Below, piece by piece: positions 1 through 8,406 of a DNA stretch of 47,881 bases. The notes beneath the pieces are model-generated. The model worked only from the letters and a program-made list of their open reading frames with translations, did no database searches and was not told the origin of the DNA. The DNA comes from Pseudomonadota bacterium. GTDB taxonomy: Bacteria > Pseudomonadota > Alphaproteobacteria > SP197. Location of the stretch: contig JAQCLG010000008.1 of assembly GCA_027592745.1 (NCBI GenBank), positions 1-47,881 of the forward strand, written 5' to 3'. Each line of letters starts with the position of its first letter. The first letter of the stretch is position 1. The translations under genes were made by a program, and so were the position numbers.

Positions 1-2
1 GA

Positions 3-66
3 TAGAGCAAATTCACATCCTTCTGCGCAATCGCGAAGCGATTCCGCAGAAGGATGATTTGCTCTA
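3..66. repeat. 64-nt palindromic intergenic repeat, family A, copy 1
   Basis: The element starts TAGAGCAAAT and ends with its reverse complement ATTTGCTCTA. Between these lies a long imperfect stem: ATCCTTCTGCG (17-27) pairs with CGCAGAAGGAT (45-55), and AATCGC/GCGATT close on a GAA loop. The left arm carries an unpaired TCAC and the right arm a single G. A second copy lies at 15796-15859 and differs only at the paired positions T24/A48, which become C/G there, so the stem is preserved by covariation. It sits just past the terminator of the solute-binding protein gene. Confidence 0.85.
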
Positions 67-70
67 GCGC

Positions 71-104
71 ACAAAAGAAAGGAGGGAGCCCGAAGGCTCC
101 CTCC
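71..104 (-). terminator. Rho-independent terminator of the solute-binding protein gene
   Basis: Read on the minus strand there is a perfect 10-bp stem, GGAGGGAGCC / GGCTCCCTCC, with a TTCG tetraloop, followed directly by TTTCTTTTGT. It begins 25 nt after the stop codon. The U-rich tail lies on the minus-strand side, so it terminates the gene read from 1769 to 129. Confidence 0.93.
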
Positions 105-128
105 CGATAGCCACGATCTGCGCCTGGA

Positions 129-1769
129 TCAGGCGTTGATCGCGATGGTCTCGCCGAAGATGTACGAGGTCGGATGCATCTGGTAGCCCTGCACCCGGGT
201 ATCGGCGGCGCAGTAGATCGCACGCCAGACCGGCTGCACGATCGGGCCGTCTTCCTGCATAATCATCTCGAGCTCGGCCATGACCTCGCGACGGGCATCG
301 ATATCGAGGATGCCTTCCGCTTGCGTCAGCTTGGCGTCGAACTCGGGATTGGCGTAGGCCGACTCGTTCCATGGCACGCCCGAGCGATAGGCCAGGCCAA
401 GGACCATGAAGCCCAGGGGGCGATGGGTCCACGCGGTGTAACCGAACGGCACCTTGTCCCAGACCTCCCAGAACTGGTCGGACGGCATCACGTTGATGGC
501 AACGCGGATGCCGGCGTCCTTCCACTGTTCGACCATGGCCTGGACGGAGAGCAGCTCCCAGGCCGGGTCCTTCTTGCAGGCGATCTCGACGTCGATGCCG
601 TCGGGATGGCCGGCCTCGGCGAGCAGCGCCTTGGCCGCCTCGACGTCGCGGGCCATGAACGGCAGCTCGGCGTAGTCGGGATGAATCGTCGAGACGTGAT
701 GATGCTCGCCGGCGCTGCCTAGACCCCCATGGGCCGCCTGCAGGACCGACGGCGAGTCGACCGCAAGGCGCATGGCCTTGCGCACCTTCGGATTGTCGAA
801 GGGCGCGGTGTCGCAGCGGCCACGGGCCACGGCGGTCTGTGCCGTGTTGGCCGGGATGATCTCGACATGCGGCATGGCCTTGAAGGCGTCGAGCTGGACG
901 ATGTCGCCCTCGTCGATCGCATGGACCTGCTTGGACGCAAGGGCACCGATGGCCGCCGAGGGATCGTCACCCAGATCCATGAACTCGATGCGGTCGAGGT
1001 AGGGGCCCTCGCCGTACCAGGTCTCGTTCTGGGCGTTCTCAAGCACCGCCCGCTCCGCGACGACATGCTCGACCAGCTTGAAGGCGCCTGTGCCGTCGGA
1101 ACCGACGCCGAAGGACCCGTTGTCGGCCGGATTGATGATGAGCAGCGGATAGTGGAAGAGATGCTCGGGGATCGCGACGTTGGGGTTGCGCGTGTTGAGG
1201 CGGATCGTGTGGTCATCGACGATCTCGATCGCGTTGGCGTCCCAGAGGGCGGTGCCCTCGTCGTTCATCATGTAGCCCTTCATCAGGCCCAGGACGGACG
1301 AGCCGGCTTCCGGGGTGAGCACGCGGTTGAGGTTCCACGCCACGTCCTCGGCCGTGAAGTCACGTCCGCTGTGCCACTTCACGCCCTTGCGGACATTCAG
1401 CGTCCAGGTCAGCAGATCTTCCGAGGCCTCCCAGCCTTCGAGCAGGTCGGGGCGGGTGACGTTGTCGGTACCGGTGCGGGTCAGGTAGCCGCAGACCTGG
1501 CGGACGATGTTGGAGTCGATGACCCACGAGAAGGTGTGGGGATCGTTGACCGCCGTCACGCGCATGGCGATGCGGATGGTGCCGCCCATGGGCATGTCCT
1601 GAGCCTGCGCCCGGGGCACAAAATCCTCGCCGGTGATCTTGCCGGCGAAGGCGTAGGCGCTCGCCGCGGAGACGCCGAGCAGGGACGCGAAGCGAACGAA
1701 TTCGCGGCGATCCAGGCGGCCTTCCACGAGCTGCTCCTGCAGCTTCGAATAATATGGATGCTGGGACAT
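129..1769 (-). CDS. ABC transporter substrate-binding protein, family 5 (peptide/opine type), Tat-exported
   Basis: Periplasmic solute-binding protein of the DppA/OppA family (SBP_bac_5), 546 residues, typical length. The N-terminus carries a twin-arginine signal (RREFVRFASLLG followed by a hydrophobic alanine-rich stretch), so it is probably exported folded via Tat. The family core follows, including DLLEGWEASED and LTWTLNVRKGVKWHSG near residues 110-135. An ATG at 1799 is in frame, but the ATG at 1769 has AAGGGAGGAG about 8 nt upstream and puts the Tat motif at the usual distance, so I chose it. No permease or ATPase genes adjoin it and a terminator follows the stop, so it is an isolated binding protein whose transporter must lie elsewhere. 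The ligand cannot be read from sequence. Confidence 0.92.
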   Translation of the reverse strand: MSQHPYYSKLQEQLVEGRLDRREFVRFASLLGVSAASAYAFAGKITGEDFVPRAQAQDMPMGGTIRIAMRVTAVNDPHTFSWVIDSNIVRQVCGYLTRTGTDNVTRPDLLEGWEASEDLLTWTLNVRKGVKWHSGRDFTAEDVAWNLNRVLTPEAGSSVLGLMKGYMMNDEGTALWDANAIEIVDDHTIRLNTRNPNVAIPEHLFHYPLLIINPADNGSFGVGSDGTGAFKLVEHVVAERAVLENAQNETWYGEGPYLDRIEFMDLGDDPSAAIGALASKQVHAIDEGDIVQLDAFKAMPHVEIIPANTAQTAVARGRCDTAPFDNPKVRKAMRLAVDSPSVLQAAHGGLGSAGEHHHVSTIHPDYAELPFMARDVEAAKALLAEAGHPDGIDVEIACKKDPAWELLSVQAMVEQWKDAGIRVAINVMPSDQFWEVWDKVPFGYTAWTHRPLGFMVLGLAYRSGVPWNESAYANPEFDAKLTQAEGILDIDARREVMAELEMIMQEDGPIVQPVWRAIYCAADTRVQGYQMHPTSYIFGETIAINA

Positions 1770-2025
1770 TAGGTTATTCTCCTCCCTTGTGACACTCATG
1801 GTGACGTTTTACCCCGAACGCCAACCGGGAACCGGAACGTGGCGTCCATTGTCGCCATTGTTTTCTCACTAGAGCCGTTGTCAACAGTATTGGCGCGTCG
1901 GGGCTGGGGAAGACATGGTTGTGGCCCGAATCCGACACCGACTGCCCGGCAGCCGCCAGGCCGGCGTTGTACGGCCGGATCAAACGCCCGATGATGCCGC
2001 CATGCCGGAAAAGGGCTCCACCCAA

Positions 2026-3084
2026 ATGGCGCTGCTCAACTTCGCCCTCTACGCGGCCATCGCCACGCTCACCTTCTATCTGCTGATCGTCGGCAAGGCG
2101 CTGATCCTGCCGTTCGTCGTGGCAATCGTGTTCTGGTACATGATCGCGACCCTGGCGCGTCTCTACGGCCGGGCGGGAACCTGGGGCATGCGCATGCCCT
2201 CCTGGCTCGCCACCGTCTTTGCCGTGCTGACCTTCGTTGCCCTGCTCTCGGGCTTCATCGACCTCACCCGCGACAACATCAGCCAGGTCGTGGCGGTCGC
2301 GCCGATCTACCAGGCCAACCTGGAGAATCTTGCGGAGCGGCTGGTGACGCTGACCGGCTACCACATTCCCACGCTCGACCAGGTCATGGAGCAGGTCGAC
2401 CTGGGCGCCATGGCCGGCACGCTGGCCTCCTCGCTCACCGCCTTTGCCGGCAATGTCGGCATCATCCTGGTCTATGTCATCTTCCTGCTGTTCGAGCAGA
2501 AGGGATTTGCTGCCAAGCTCGATGCCATCGTCACCGATCCGGCACGGCGCGAGCGGGTACGCAGCACGTTGCGCCGCATCAACGGTGACGTGCGCACCTA
2601 CATCTGGGTCAAGACCGTCCTTTCGGTCGCGACGGGCTCGATCTCCTACGCCGTCATGCGTCTGGTCGGGCTCGACTTTGCGGAGTTCTGGGCGGTGGTG
2701 ATTTTCCTGCTCAACTTCATTCCGACCATCGGCTCGATCCTGGGCATCGTCTTTCCCACGCTGCTGGCGCTGGTGCAGTTTCCCGACGACCTGACGCCGT
2801 TCCTCGTGGTCCTGGTCTGCCTGGGCGCCACGCAGGTCATCACCGGCAATGTCGTCGAGCCGCGCATGATGGGCCGTTCGCTCAACCTCTCGCCGCTCGT
2901 CATCATCCTTTCGCTGGCGGTCTGGGGCAGCATCTGGGGCGTCATCGGCATGTTCCTCTCGGTCCCCATCACGGTCATCGCCATGATCGTGATGGCCCAG
3001 TTCCAGGTGACCCGCCCGCTTGCCATCATGCTGTCGAGCGACGGCATCGTCAGCGGCGATCCCGAACGCCGGGAGATCGCCTGA
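2026..3084 (+). CDS. AI-2E family (PerM-like) membrane protein
   Basis: Polytopic inner-membrane protein of the AI-2E/PerM/YdiK family, about 352 residues from this start. Two N-terminal transmembrane segments (LTFYLLIVGKALILPFVVAI) are followed by a soluble stretch, then a C-terminal cluster of helices holding the family hallmark PTIGSILGIVFPTLLALVQF and the VVEPRMMGRSLNLSPLVIIL segment. Earlier in-frame starts exist (GTG-like start at 1915 and ATG at 2002), but they add a polar, arginine-rich leader not typical of the family. The ATG at 2026 has AAAAGG upstream and gives the usual length. The family is named for autoinducer-2 export, but members include Na+/H+ antiporters, so the transported species is unknown. 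It is divergent from the solute-binding protein gene. Confidence 0.88.
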   Translation: MALLNFALYAAIATLTFYLLIVGKALILPFVVAIVFWYMIATLARLYGRAGTWGMRMPSWLATVFAVLTFVALLSGFIDLTRDNISQVVAVAPIYQANLENLAERLVTLTGYHIPTLDQVMEQVDLGAMAGTLASSLTAFAGNVGIILVYVIFLLFEQKGFAAKLDAIVTDPARRERVRSTLRRINGDVRTYIWVKTVLSVATGSISYAVMRLVGLDFAEFWAVVIFLLNFIPTIGSILGIVFPTLLALVQFPDDLTPFLVVLVCLGATQVITGNVVEPRMMGRSLNLSPLVIILSLAVWGSIWGVIGMFLSVPITVIAMIVMAQFQVTRPLAIMLSSDGIVSGDPERREIA

Positions 3085-3179
3085 ACCACGGGGGCTGGAA
3101 TGGCACCGCGGCGATGCCATATCGCCGGTAGCGGCATGGTGCGGGAGTGAGCAGGTTGACGGAACGGAGGGATGCGCCC

Positions 3180-4625
3180 GTGCGGGCGCCCGAGATCGCG
3201 CGGCCCGCGATGACCTGGTTCAACGTCGACGCGCCGCTGTCGCTGACCGATCTGCGCGGCCGCATCATCATTCTCGATTTCTGGACCTTCTGCTGCATCA
3301 ACTGCATGCATGTCCTGCCGTCGCTGGCCCGGGTCGAGGAACGTTTCCCCGACGATGTCGCGGTGATCGGCGTGCATTCGCCCAAGTTCTTTGCCGAGCG
3401 CGATCCCGACAACGTCGCGGCTGCGATCGCCCGCTACGGCATCCGCCATCCGGTGGTCCACGATCCCAACATGACCCTGTGGCGCGAGTATGCGGTGCGC
3501 GCCTGGCCGACCCTGGTGTTCCTCGATCCCGAGGGTTACGTCATCGGCCAGTTCTCCGGCGAGCCCGATGCCGATCGCCTGGTCGCCGCGGTGGGCGATC
3601 TTGTGGAGCAGGCGCGCGGGCGTGGTGTCCTCGAACCCGGACCCTTGCTGTTGCAGGAAGCGCCCCGGCTGGAAGGCACCCTTGCCTTTCCGGGCAAGAT
3701 CAAACCCCTGCCGGGCGGCGGCTGGATCATCGCCGACAGCGGCCACGACCGCATCGTGGTGGCCGATGCCGCGGGACGTTTCCAGGTCGCCTATGGCAGC
3801 GGTGAAGCAGGCTTTGCCGATGGCGATGCCGACACCGCGCGTTTCCGTGCGCCACAGGGCCTGGTCGCCGACGCCACGACGATCTATGTCGCCGACACCG
3901 GCAACCATGCGGTGCGTGCGATCGACCGCGCGAGCGGGAGGGTCAGCACGCTCGCCGGCACCGGCCGGCGCGGCACGGTGCTGGGTGGTCCGGTACCTGC
4001 GGCCGCGACGGCCCTGGCCTCGCCCTGGGACCTGGAGATCGCCGGGACGCGTCTCCATGTCGCCAACGCCGGAAGCCACCAGCTTGGGGTCATCGACCTC
4101 TCCGCGGGCACGCTCGCCCGCCTGGCGGGCAATGGCGCGGAAGCGCTGGTCGATGGCGAGGCGCAGGAAGGCGCCGCGCTTGCCCAGCCCAGCGGCCTGG
4201 CGCTCGATCCCGATCGCAAGCGCCTCTACTTCGCCGACAGTGAAACCTCCGCCGTGCGTGTGCTCGACCTCGAAGCCGGGCAGGTCACCACCCTGGTCGG
4301 CGCGGGCCTCTTCGATTTCGGGCACAAGAACGGCCCCTTCGCGAATGCGCGCCTGCAGCATGCTCTTGGGCTGGCCTGGACCGAGAGGGGCCTGGTCGTT
4401 GCCGACAGCTACAACCGCGCAGTGCGCCTGCTCGAGCTCGACTCGGACCAGGCCAGCGACATCGAGCCGGGCCTGACCTGCCAGGATCCGGTCTGCCTGC
4501 CGCTGGGGGAACCCGCCGGCATCGCCGATGCCGGGAACGGTCTCCTGCTGCTGGCCGATACCAACAACCATCGCATTCTCGAGCTCAATCCCGCCGGGGC
4601 GAGCTACCGCACCTGGATGCGCTGA
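3180..4625 (+). CDS. Thioredoxin-like / NHL-repeat protein (NHLRC2-like)
   Basis: Two-part protein of about 481 residues. Residues ~15-140 form a thioredoxin-like fold with the motif FWTFCCINCMH, giving a CINC (CxxC) redox site. The remainder is a chain of NHL beta-propeller repeats (LPGGGWIIADSGHDRIVVAD, TIYVADTGNHAVRAID, GLVVADSYNRAVRLLELD, LLLADTNNHRILELNP). This is the architecture of NHLRC2-type proteins; the physiological substrate is not established. No signal peptide is evident, so it is probably cytoplasmic. A GTG at 3147 is in frame, but the GTG at 3180 has GGAGGG at ideal spacing, so I prefer it. It lies on the same strand as the methyltransferase 9 nt downstream and may be cotranscribed with it. 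Confidence 0.9.
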   Translation: MRAPEIARPAMTWFNVDAPLSLTDLRGRIIILDFWTFCCINCMHVLPSLARVEERFPDDVAVIGVHSPKFFAERDPDNVAAAIARYGIRHPVVHDPNMTLWREYAVRAWPTLVFLDPEGYVIGQFSGEPDADRLVAAVGDLVEQARGRGVLEPGPLLLQEAPRLEGTLAFPGKIKPLPGGGWIIADSGHDRIVVADAAGRFQVAYGSGEAGFADGDADTARFRAPQGLVADATTIYVADTGNHAVRAIDRASGRVSTLAGTGRRGTVLGGPVPAAATALASPWDLEIAGTRLHVANAGSHQLGVIDLSAGTLARLAGNGAEALVDGEAQEGAALAQPSGLALDPDRKRLYFADSETSAVRVLDLEAGQVTTLVGAGLFDFGHKNGPFANARLQHALGLAWTERGLVVADSYNRAVRLLELDSDQASDIEPGLTCQDPVCLPLGEPAGIADAGNGLLLLADTNNHRILELNPAGASYRTWMR

Positions 4626-4634
4626 CCACAAGGG

Positions 4635-5306
4635 ATGGAAGCCATGCGACGCAAGACCATCGGGCTGGACGATGCCCTCTACGACTATGTCGTGGCGACG
4701 ACGCTGCGTGACGACGACATCCTGGCGCGCCTGCGCGAGGAAACCGCGGCCCTGGAATGGGGCCGCATGCAGATCGCGCCCGAACAGGGCCAGTTCATGG
4801 CCATGCTGACGCGCCTGGTGCAGGCAAGGAAGGCCATCGAGGTCGGTGTCTTCACCGGCTACAGCGGCCTTTCGGTTGCCCGCGCCCTGCCCGAGGACGG
4901 CAGGCTGGTGGCCTGCGACGTCAGCGAGGAGTGGACCGCCATCGCCAGGCGCTACTGGAAGGAAGCCGGCGTCGATGGCCGCATCGACCTGCGCCTGGCA
5001 CCCGCGACGGAAACGCTGGACGCGCTGATCGCCGGGGGCGGTGCGGGCACCTACGACATCGCCTTCATCGATGCCGACAAGGCCAACTACGATGCCTACT
5101 ACGAGCGCTGCCTGACGCTGCTGCGCAAGGGCGGCCTGATCCTGATCGACAACGTCCTCTGGGGCGGCTCGGTGATCGACGAGAGCGACCAGAGCGAGGA
5201 CACCAGGGCGATCCGCGCGCTCAATGCCAAGGTTGGCAGGGACGACCGCGTTGCCTGCGTCATGCTGCCGGTGGGCGACGGCCTGACCCTGGCGATGAAG
5301 CAGTAG
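4635..5306 (+). CDS. SAM-dependent O-methyltransferase, caffeoyl-CoA OMT-like
   Basis: Class I methyltransferase of the caffeoyl-CoA/catechol O-methyltransferase family (Methyltransf_3), 223 residues, normal length. The SAM-binding motif is KAIEVGVFTGYSGLSVARAL at about residues 70-90. The metal-binding and catalytic segment is DIAFIDADKANYDAYYE at ~140-156, followed by GGLILIDNVLWGGSV. These enzymes usually need a divalent metal and methylate catechol-like hydroxyls; the acceptor here is unknown. An in-frame ATG at 4644 is an alternative start with GGAAG upstream. It lies directly downstream of the NHL protein gene. Confidence 0.92.
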   Translation: MEAMRRKTIGLDDALYDYVVATTLRDDDILARLREETAALEWGRMQIAPEQGQFMAMLTRLVQARKAIEVGVFTGYSGLSVARALPEDGRLVACDVSEEWTAIARRYWKEAGVDGRIDLRLAPATETLDALIAGGGAGTYDIAFIDADKANYDAYYERCLTLLRKGGLILIDNVLWGGSVIDESDQSEDTRAIRALNAKVGRDDRVACVMLPVGDGLTLAMKQ

Positions 5307-5314
5307 GCTGGCGG

Positions 5315-5338
5315 CGCCCGGCGATCGCGCGCCGGGCG
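5315..5338. terminator. Terminator-like hairpin between convergent genes
   Basis: A 9-bp GC stem CGCCCGGCG / CGCCGGGCG with loop ATCGCG lies in the 39-nt gap between the O-methyltransferase stop and the stop of the cyclodeaminase-family gene. There is no strong U-run on either side, so its efficiency is uncertain, but its position suits a shared bidirectional terminator. Confidence 0.55.
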
Positions 5339-5345
5339 TCTGTCT

Positions 5346-6347
5346 TCAGGCATAGGGCAGGGTGTGGCCGATGCCCAAACGGTCGGCCTTGGTCAGCATG
5401 GCGTGGGCAAGCGCGATGTCGGAGGTCGAAAGGCCGCGGTGCCAGAGCAGGATGGTCTCCTCGTCGCTCTCGCGCCCGGGAAGCAGGCCGGCGCAGATCC
5501 GGCCCAGTTCGCCGTGGATGCTCTCCTGCGTGACGCGCCCCGAATCGATGTGGCGGCGCAGGCAGCCGAACGGGCCGATCAGGCACTGGCCCCAGTCGTC
5601 GACCACGATCTTGGTCATGATGTCGGTCAGGTCGTCCTCGACCGAACTGACCGTGCCGTAGGGGATCACCAGGGCGCCCGGCTTGACCCAGGAGGTCTTG
5701 AAGAGTTCGGTCGGGGTGTCGAGCCGGGAGGCCTCGACCATGATGTCGGCACCCTCCAGGCAGTCCTGCCAGGTGTCGACGGCGGTGACGGGTTTGCCGA
5801 GGTCGGCGGTGAGCTTCTCGGCGAAGGCGCGCTGGCTTTCGGGCCGGCGGGAATGGACGCGGATTTCCTCGAAATCGAACAGGTGGTCGAGCAGGCGCAC
5901 GTTCCAGTAGGCCGTGCCGCGCGCGCCGATGTGGCCCAGCCGGCGCGGCTTGGATGGTGCAAGGTACTTGGCGCCGATGGCGGTGACCGCGCCGGTGCGC
6001 ATCTCGGTGATCGCCGTGGCGTCGATGATCGCGGTGGGCGTGCCGGTCCTGGCATCGAACAGGTTGACCAGTGCCATCTCGGAAGGAAGGTCGCGCTGCC
6101 AGTTGTCGATGTAGTCGGAGACCACCTTCACGCCGGCGACGCCGAGCGGGGCGATGTAGCCGCGCAGGACGTTGAAGTGGCCGCGGAACGCCTTGTCGGC
6201 GACCAGGTGCATGCGGGGCTCGACCACGGTCTCGCCCCGTCCCTGGGCGGCCAGGCTGCCCTCGATGGCATCGAGGATCTCCTCGTTGGTCAGTTCCAGG
6301 GCCGCCACGTCGTGGCCGCTGAGGTAGCGCAGGTTAATCTCCGGCAT
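5346..6347 (-). CDS. Ornithine cyclodeaminase / mu-crystallin family protein
   Basis: NAD(P)-dependent enzyme of the ornithine cyclodeaminase / mu-crystallin superfamily, 333 residues, full length. Visible features are the substrate-side ALVNLFDARTGTPTAIID and EMRTGAVTAIGAKYLA segments and the dinucleotide-binding GHIGARGTAYWNV around residues 135-147. The family includes ornithine cyclodeaminase, alanine dehydrogenase, ketimine reductases and opine-type enzymes, so the substrate cannot be assigned. The start ATG overlaps the last 14 nt of the upstream Sel1 gene, which suggests translational coupling. Confidence 0.9.
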   Translation of the reverse strand: MPEINLRYLSGHDVAALELTNEEILDAIEGSLAAQGRGETVVEPRMHLVADKAFRGHFNVLRGYIAPLGVAGVKVVSDYIDNWQRDLPSEMALVNLFDARTGTPTAIIDATAITEMRTGAVTAIGAKYLAPSKPRRLGHIGARGTAYWNVRLLDHLFDFEEIRVHSRRPESQRAFAEKLTADLGKPVTAVDTWQDCLEGADIMVEASRLDTPTELFKTSWVKPGALVIPYGTVSSVEDDLTDIMTKIVVDDWGQCLIGPFGCLRRHIDSGRVTQESIHGELGRICAGLLPGRESDEETILLWHRGLSTSDIALAHAMLTKADRLGIGHTLPYA

Positions 6348-7641
6348 CGGTGGCCTCTTCCTGTTCGGTGAGTCGTTCGCGGGTTGCCGCCAGAAGCGCC
6401 TCGACCAGGAGGTCGTCGATCCGGCCGTCGCGCGGCAGGCCGGCATCGCCCTGGAAACGGCTGGCGGCAGCGACGGTGCCGGGGCCGGCGATGCCGTCCA
6501 CCGTGCCGTCGAGGTAACCCAGGACATTGAGGTAGCGCTGCGCCGCGATGACGGGCGCGCCCAGTTCCTCGGTGCGCACGGGCATGCGCTGGGCGTCCTG
6601 CAGGCGGGCCACGGTGGCACTGACTTCCTGGCGCAGCGCCGTGGCCCGGGCGATGGCGTCATGGCGCATGGCGAGGTCCAGCCGCGGCTGCAGGCGCACG
6701 GCGTATTCCGAGGCGATCGCCGAGGCTTCGGCATCGCCGCCGACCCGGGCGAGCAGGAGCCAGGCGTAGGATTCCAAGGCATCGGGCTCGACGCCGATGC
6801 CGTTGGCCAGCGCCTGGGCGTAATTGACCTGGCCGAAGGGATTGCCGCCGAAGGCCGCCTGCTTGTAGAGCACGGCGGCAGCGACCGGGTCGCGCGTCAG
6901 TCCCTCGCCGTATTGCATGAGCTGGCCGAGGTTGTTCTGGGCGATGGCCAGGCCCTGGTCCGCGGCGCGCCGGTACCACATGGCGGCTGCGGCGATGTCG
7001 CGGCCCACCCCCTGGCCGCGCTCGAAAAGCAGCCCCAGGTTGTTGGCGGCTTCGGCAAGGCCGGCTTCGGCGGCCGCGCGGTACCAGCCCATGGCCTCCG
7101 CGGTTGCAGTCCCGCCGGCGGCCATGGCCAGCCGGCCCATGGCGTAGGTTGCCTCGGGCAGGTCCTGGGTCGCGGCCCGCTGGTACCACATCGCGGCGAG
7201 GTCGGGATCGAGCGGCAGGCCCTCGCCGCGTTCGTAGGCCACCGCCAGATTGTACTGCGCCGGTGCGTAGCCCGCTTCCGCAGCCTTCATCAGGAGGTCG
7301 GTGGCGAGTTCGAGGTCGGCCTCGACCCCTTCGCCGGCGGCCAGCATGCGCGCCAGGCGCGTCTGCGCGGCTGCCAGTCCACGGCCGGCCGCGGCGCGGT
7401 ACCAGTCCAGCGCGGCCTGCCGGTCGACCTCGCCCAGCAAGCCCGATTCGTGCAGCAGGCCGAGCGCGAACTGCAGGTCGAGGTCGCCCCTGCGGGCGCC
7501 GTCGATCCAGGCATCCCGGGCGCCCGCGGCATCACCGGCGTCGAGCGCCGCCCAGCCGCCCAGATAGTCGGCCCGCAGGGGGCCGGCCAGCAGCAATGCA
7601 GTCAGGACAAGGGTCGTGAGGAAACGGCCGGGCATGCCCAT
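6334..7641 (-). CDS. Secreted Sel1-like repeat protein with C-terminal peptidoglycan-binding domain
   Basis: About 435 residues: an N-terminal signal peptide (FLTTLVLTALLLAGPLRA), then about seven Sel1/TPR-like repeats of ~36 residues with the pattern A..W(Y/L)..AA..G...A...L, for example AMGWYRAAAEAGLAEAANNL and AAMWYRRAADQGLAIAQNNL. At ~350-415 there is a peptidoglycan-binding (PG_binding_1-like) module, ALRFLN-type here as AAQRYLNVLGYLDGTVDGIA. Predicted periplasmic scaffold that binds cell wall; Sel1 proteins often act as interaction adaptors. An upstream GTG (7650) and an ATG (7635) are alternative starts. Its stop overlaps the start of the cyclodeaminase-family gene, an unexpected operon partner. 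Confidence 0.87.
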   Translation of the reverse strand: MGMPGRFLTTLVLTALLLAGPLRADYLGGWAALDAGDAAGARDAWIDGARRGDLDLQFALGLLHESGLLGEVDRQAALDWYRAAAGRGLAAAQTRLARMLAAGEGVEADLELATDLLMKAAEAGYAPAQYNLAVAYERGEGLPLDPDLAAMWYQRAATQDLPEATYAMGRLAMAAGGTATAEAMGWYRAAAEAGLAEAANNLGLLFERGQGVGRDIAAAAMWYRRAADQGLAIAQNNLGQLMQYGEGLTRDPVAAAVLYKQAAFGGNPFGQVNYAQALANGIGVEPDALESYAWLLLARVGGDAEASAIASEYAVRLQPRLDLAMRHDAIARATALRQEVSATVARLQDAQRMPVRTEELGAPVIAAQRYLNVLGYLDGTVDGIAGPGTVAAASRFQGDAGLPRDGRIDDLLVEALLAATRERLTEQEEATDAGD

Positions 7642-7719
7642 CCGTCGCACGGGTCAGGGATGCGGGCAAGGGTGTGGCGGCGGTCGCCGGCCCCGACGCC
7701 GGCAGGGTAGTCTGACGCC

Positions 7720-8325
7720 ATGAAACACGTCCTGGATGCCACGGCCTGGACGGCCGGCTGCCGTCATCTGGCTGCCGCCGATCCCGTGCTGGCCGGCCTG
7801 ATCGATGCCTATGGCGAGGAACGCCTGGCGCCGCACGGCGATGTCTTTGCCACGCTGGCGCGGGCGATCGCGGGCCAGCAGATCTCGGTGCTGGCGGCCG
7901 AGCGCATCTGGCAGCGCCTGCTGGACCGTCTGGGCCGCGCCACGCCCGCCGCCGTGCTGGTCGCGGGCGAGGCGGACCTGGCAGCCTGCGGTCTGACGCG
8001 GCGCAAGGCGGCTGCGCTTTCGGCCATCGCTGCCGGACTCGAGGCCGGCGCCGCGATCCCCGATTCGCGCGAGGCGCTCCTGGCCCTGCCCGGAGTCGGA
8101 CCCTGGACCGCCGACATGGTGGCGATTTTTGCCCTGGGCGCGCCGGACGTGTTGCCGCTCGCCGACATCGGCCTGCATCGCGCCATCGCCGGGCACTATG
8201 GCGTGCCCCGTGAGAACCTGGATCCCGAAGGCCTGCAACGTGTCGCGGCTCCGTGGCGGCCGTGGCGCAGCATCGCCGTCTGGTATCTCTGGCGCGCGCT
8301 CGATCCCGTGCCCGTCAGCTACTGA
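7720..8325 (+). CDS. DNA-3-methyladenine glycosylase II (AlkA-like, HhH-GPD family)
   Basis: Base-excision repair glycosylase, 201 residues; this is the compact form lacking the N-terminal domain of E. coli AlkA. The helix-hairpin-helix reads LLALPGVGPWTADMVAIF at ~125-142 and the catalytic aspartate lies in LPLADIGLHRAI at about residue 149. AIAGQQISVLAAERIW is the conserved N-terminal helix of the HhH-GPD fold. It should remove alkylated purines and leave an abasic site. No Shine-Dalgarno is obvious. A TAGTCT hexamer ends 6 nt before the ATG, so a leaderless message is possible, although I see no good -35. Confidence 0.92.
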   Translation: MKHVLDATAWTAGCRHLAAADPVLAGLIDAYGEERLAPHGDVFATLARAIAGQQISVLAAERIWQRLLDRLGRATPAAVLVAGEADLAACGLTRRKAAALSAIAAGLEAGAAIPDSREALLALPGVGPWTADMVAIFALGAPDVLPLADIGLHRAIAGHYGVPRENLDPEGLQRVAAPWRPWRSIAVWYLWRALDPVPVSY

Positions 8326-8406
8326 GCAGCCTCCGGTCCGGTCCGGGGAACCTTCGTTCCGCCGGGCCGGGTCGGACCTGCCCCAAGGCCCATGGGACGC
8401 CCAGGC

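Noticed and set aside
1774-3120. 448-codon minus-strand frame opposite the AI-2E protein
   Set aside because: Asp/Arg/His-rich shadow with no recognisable fold.
2646-4631. 661-codon open frame on the minus strand, antisense to the NHL and AI-2E genes
   Set aside because: Composition is low-complexity and no start signal or family motif is seen; the plus-strand genes have intact motifs.
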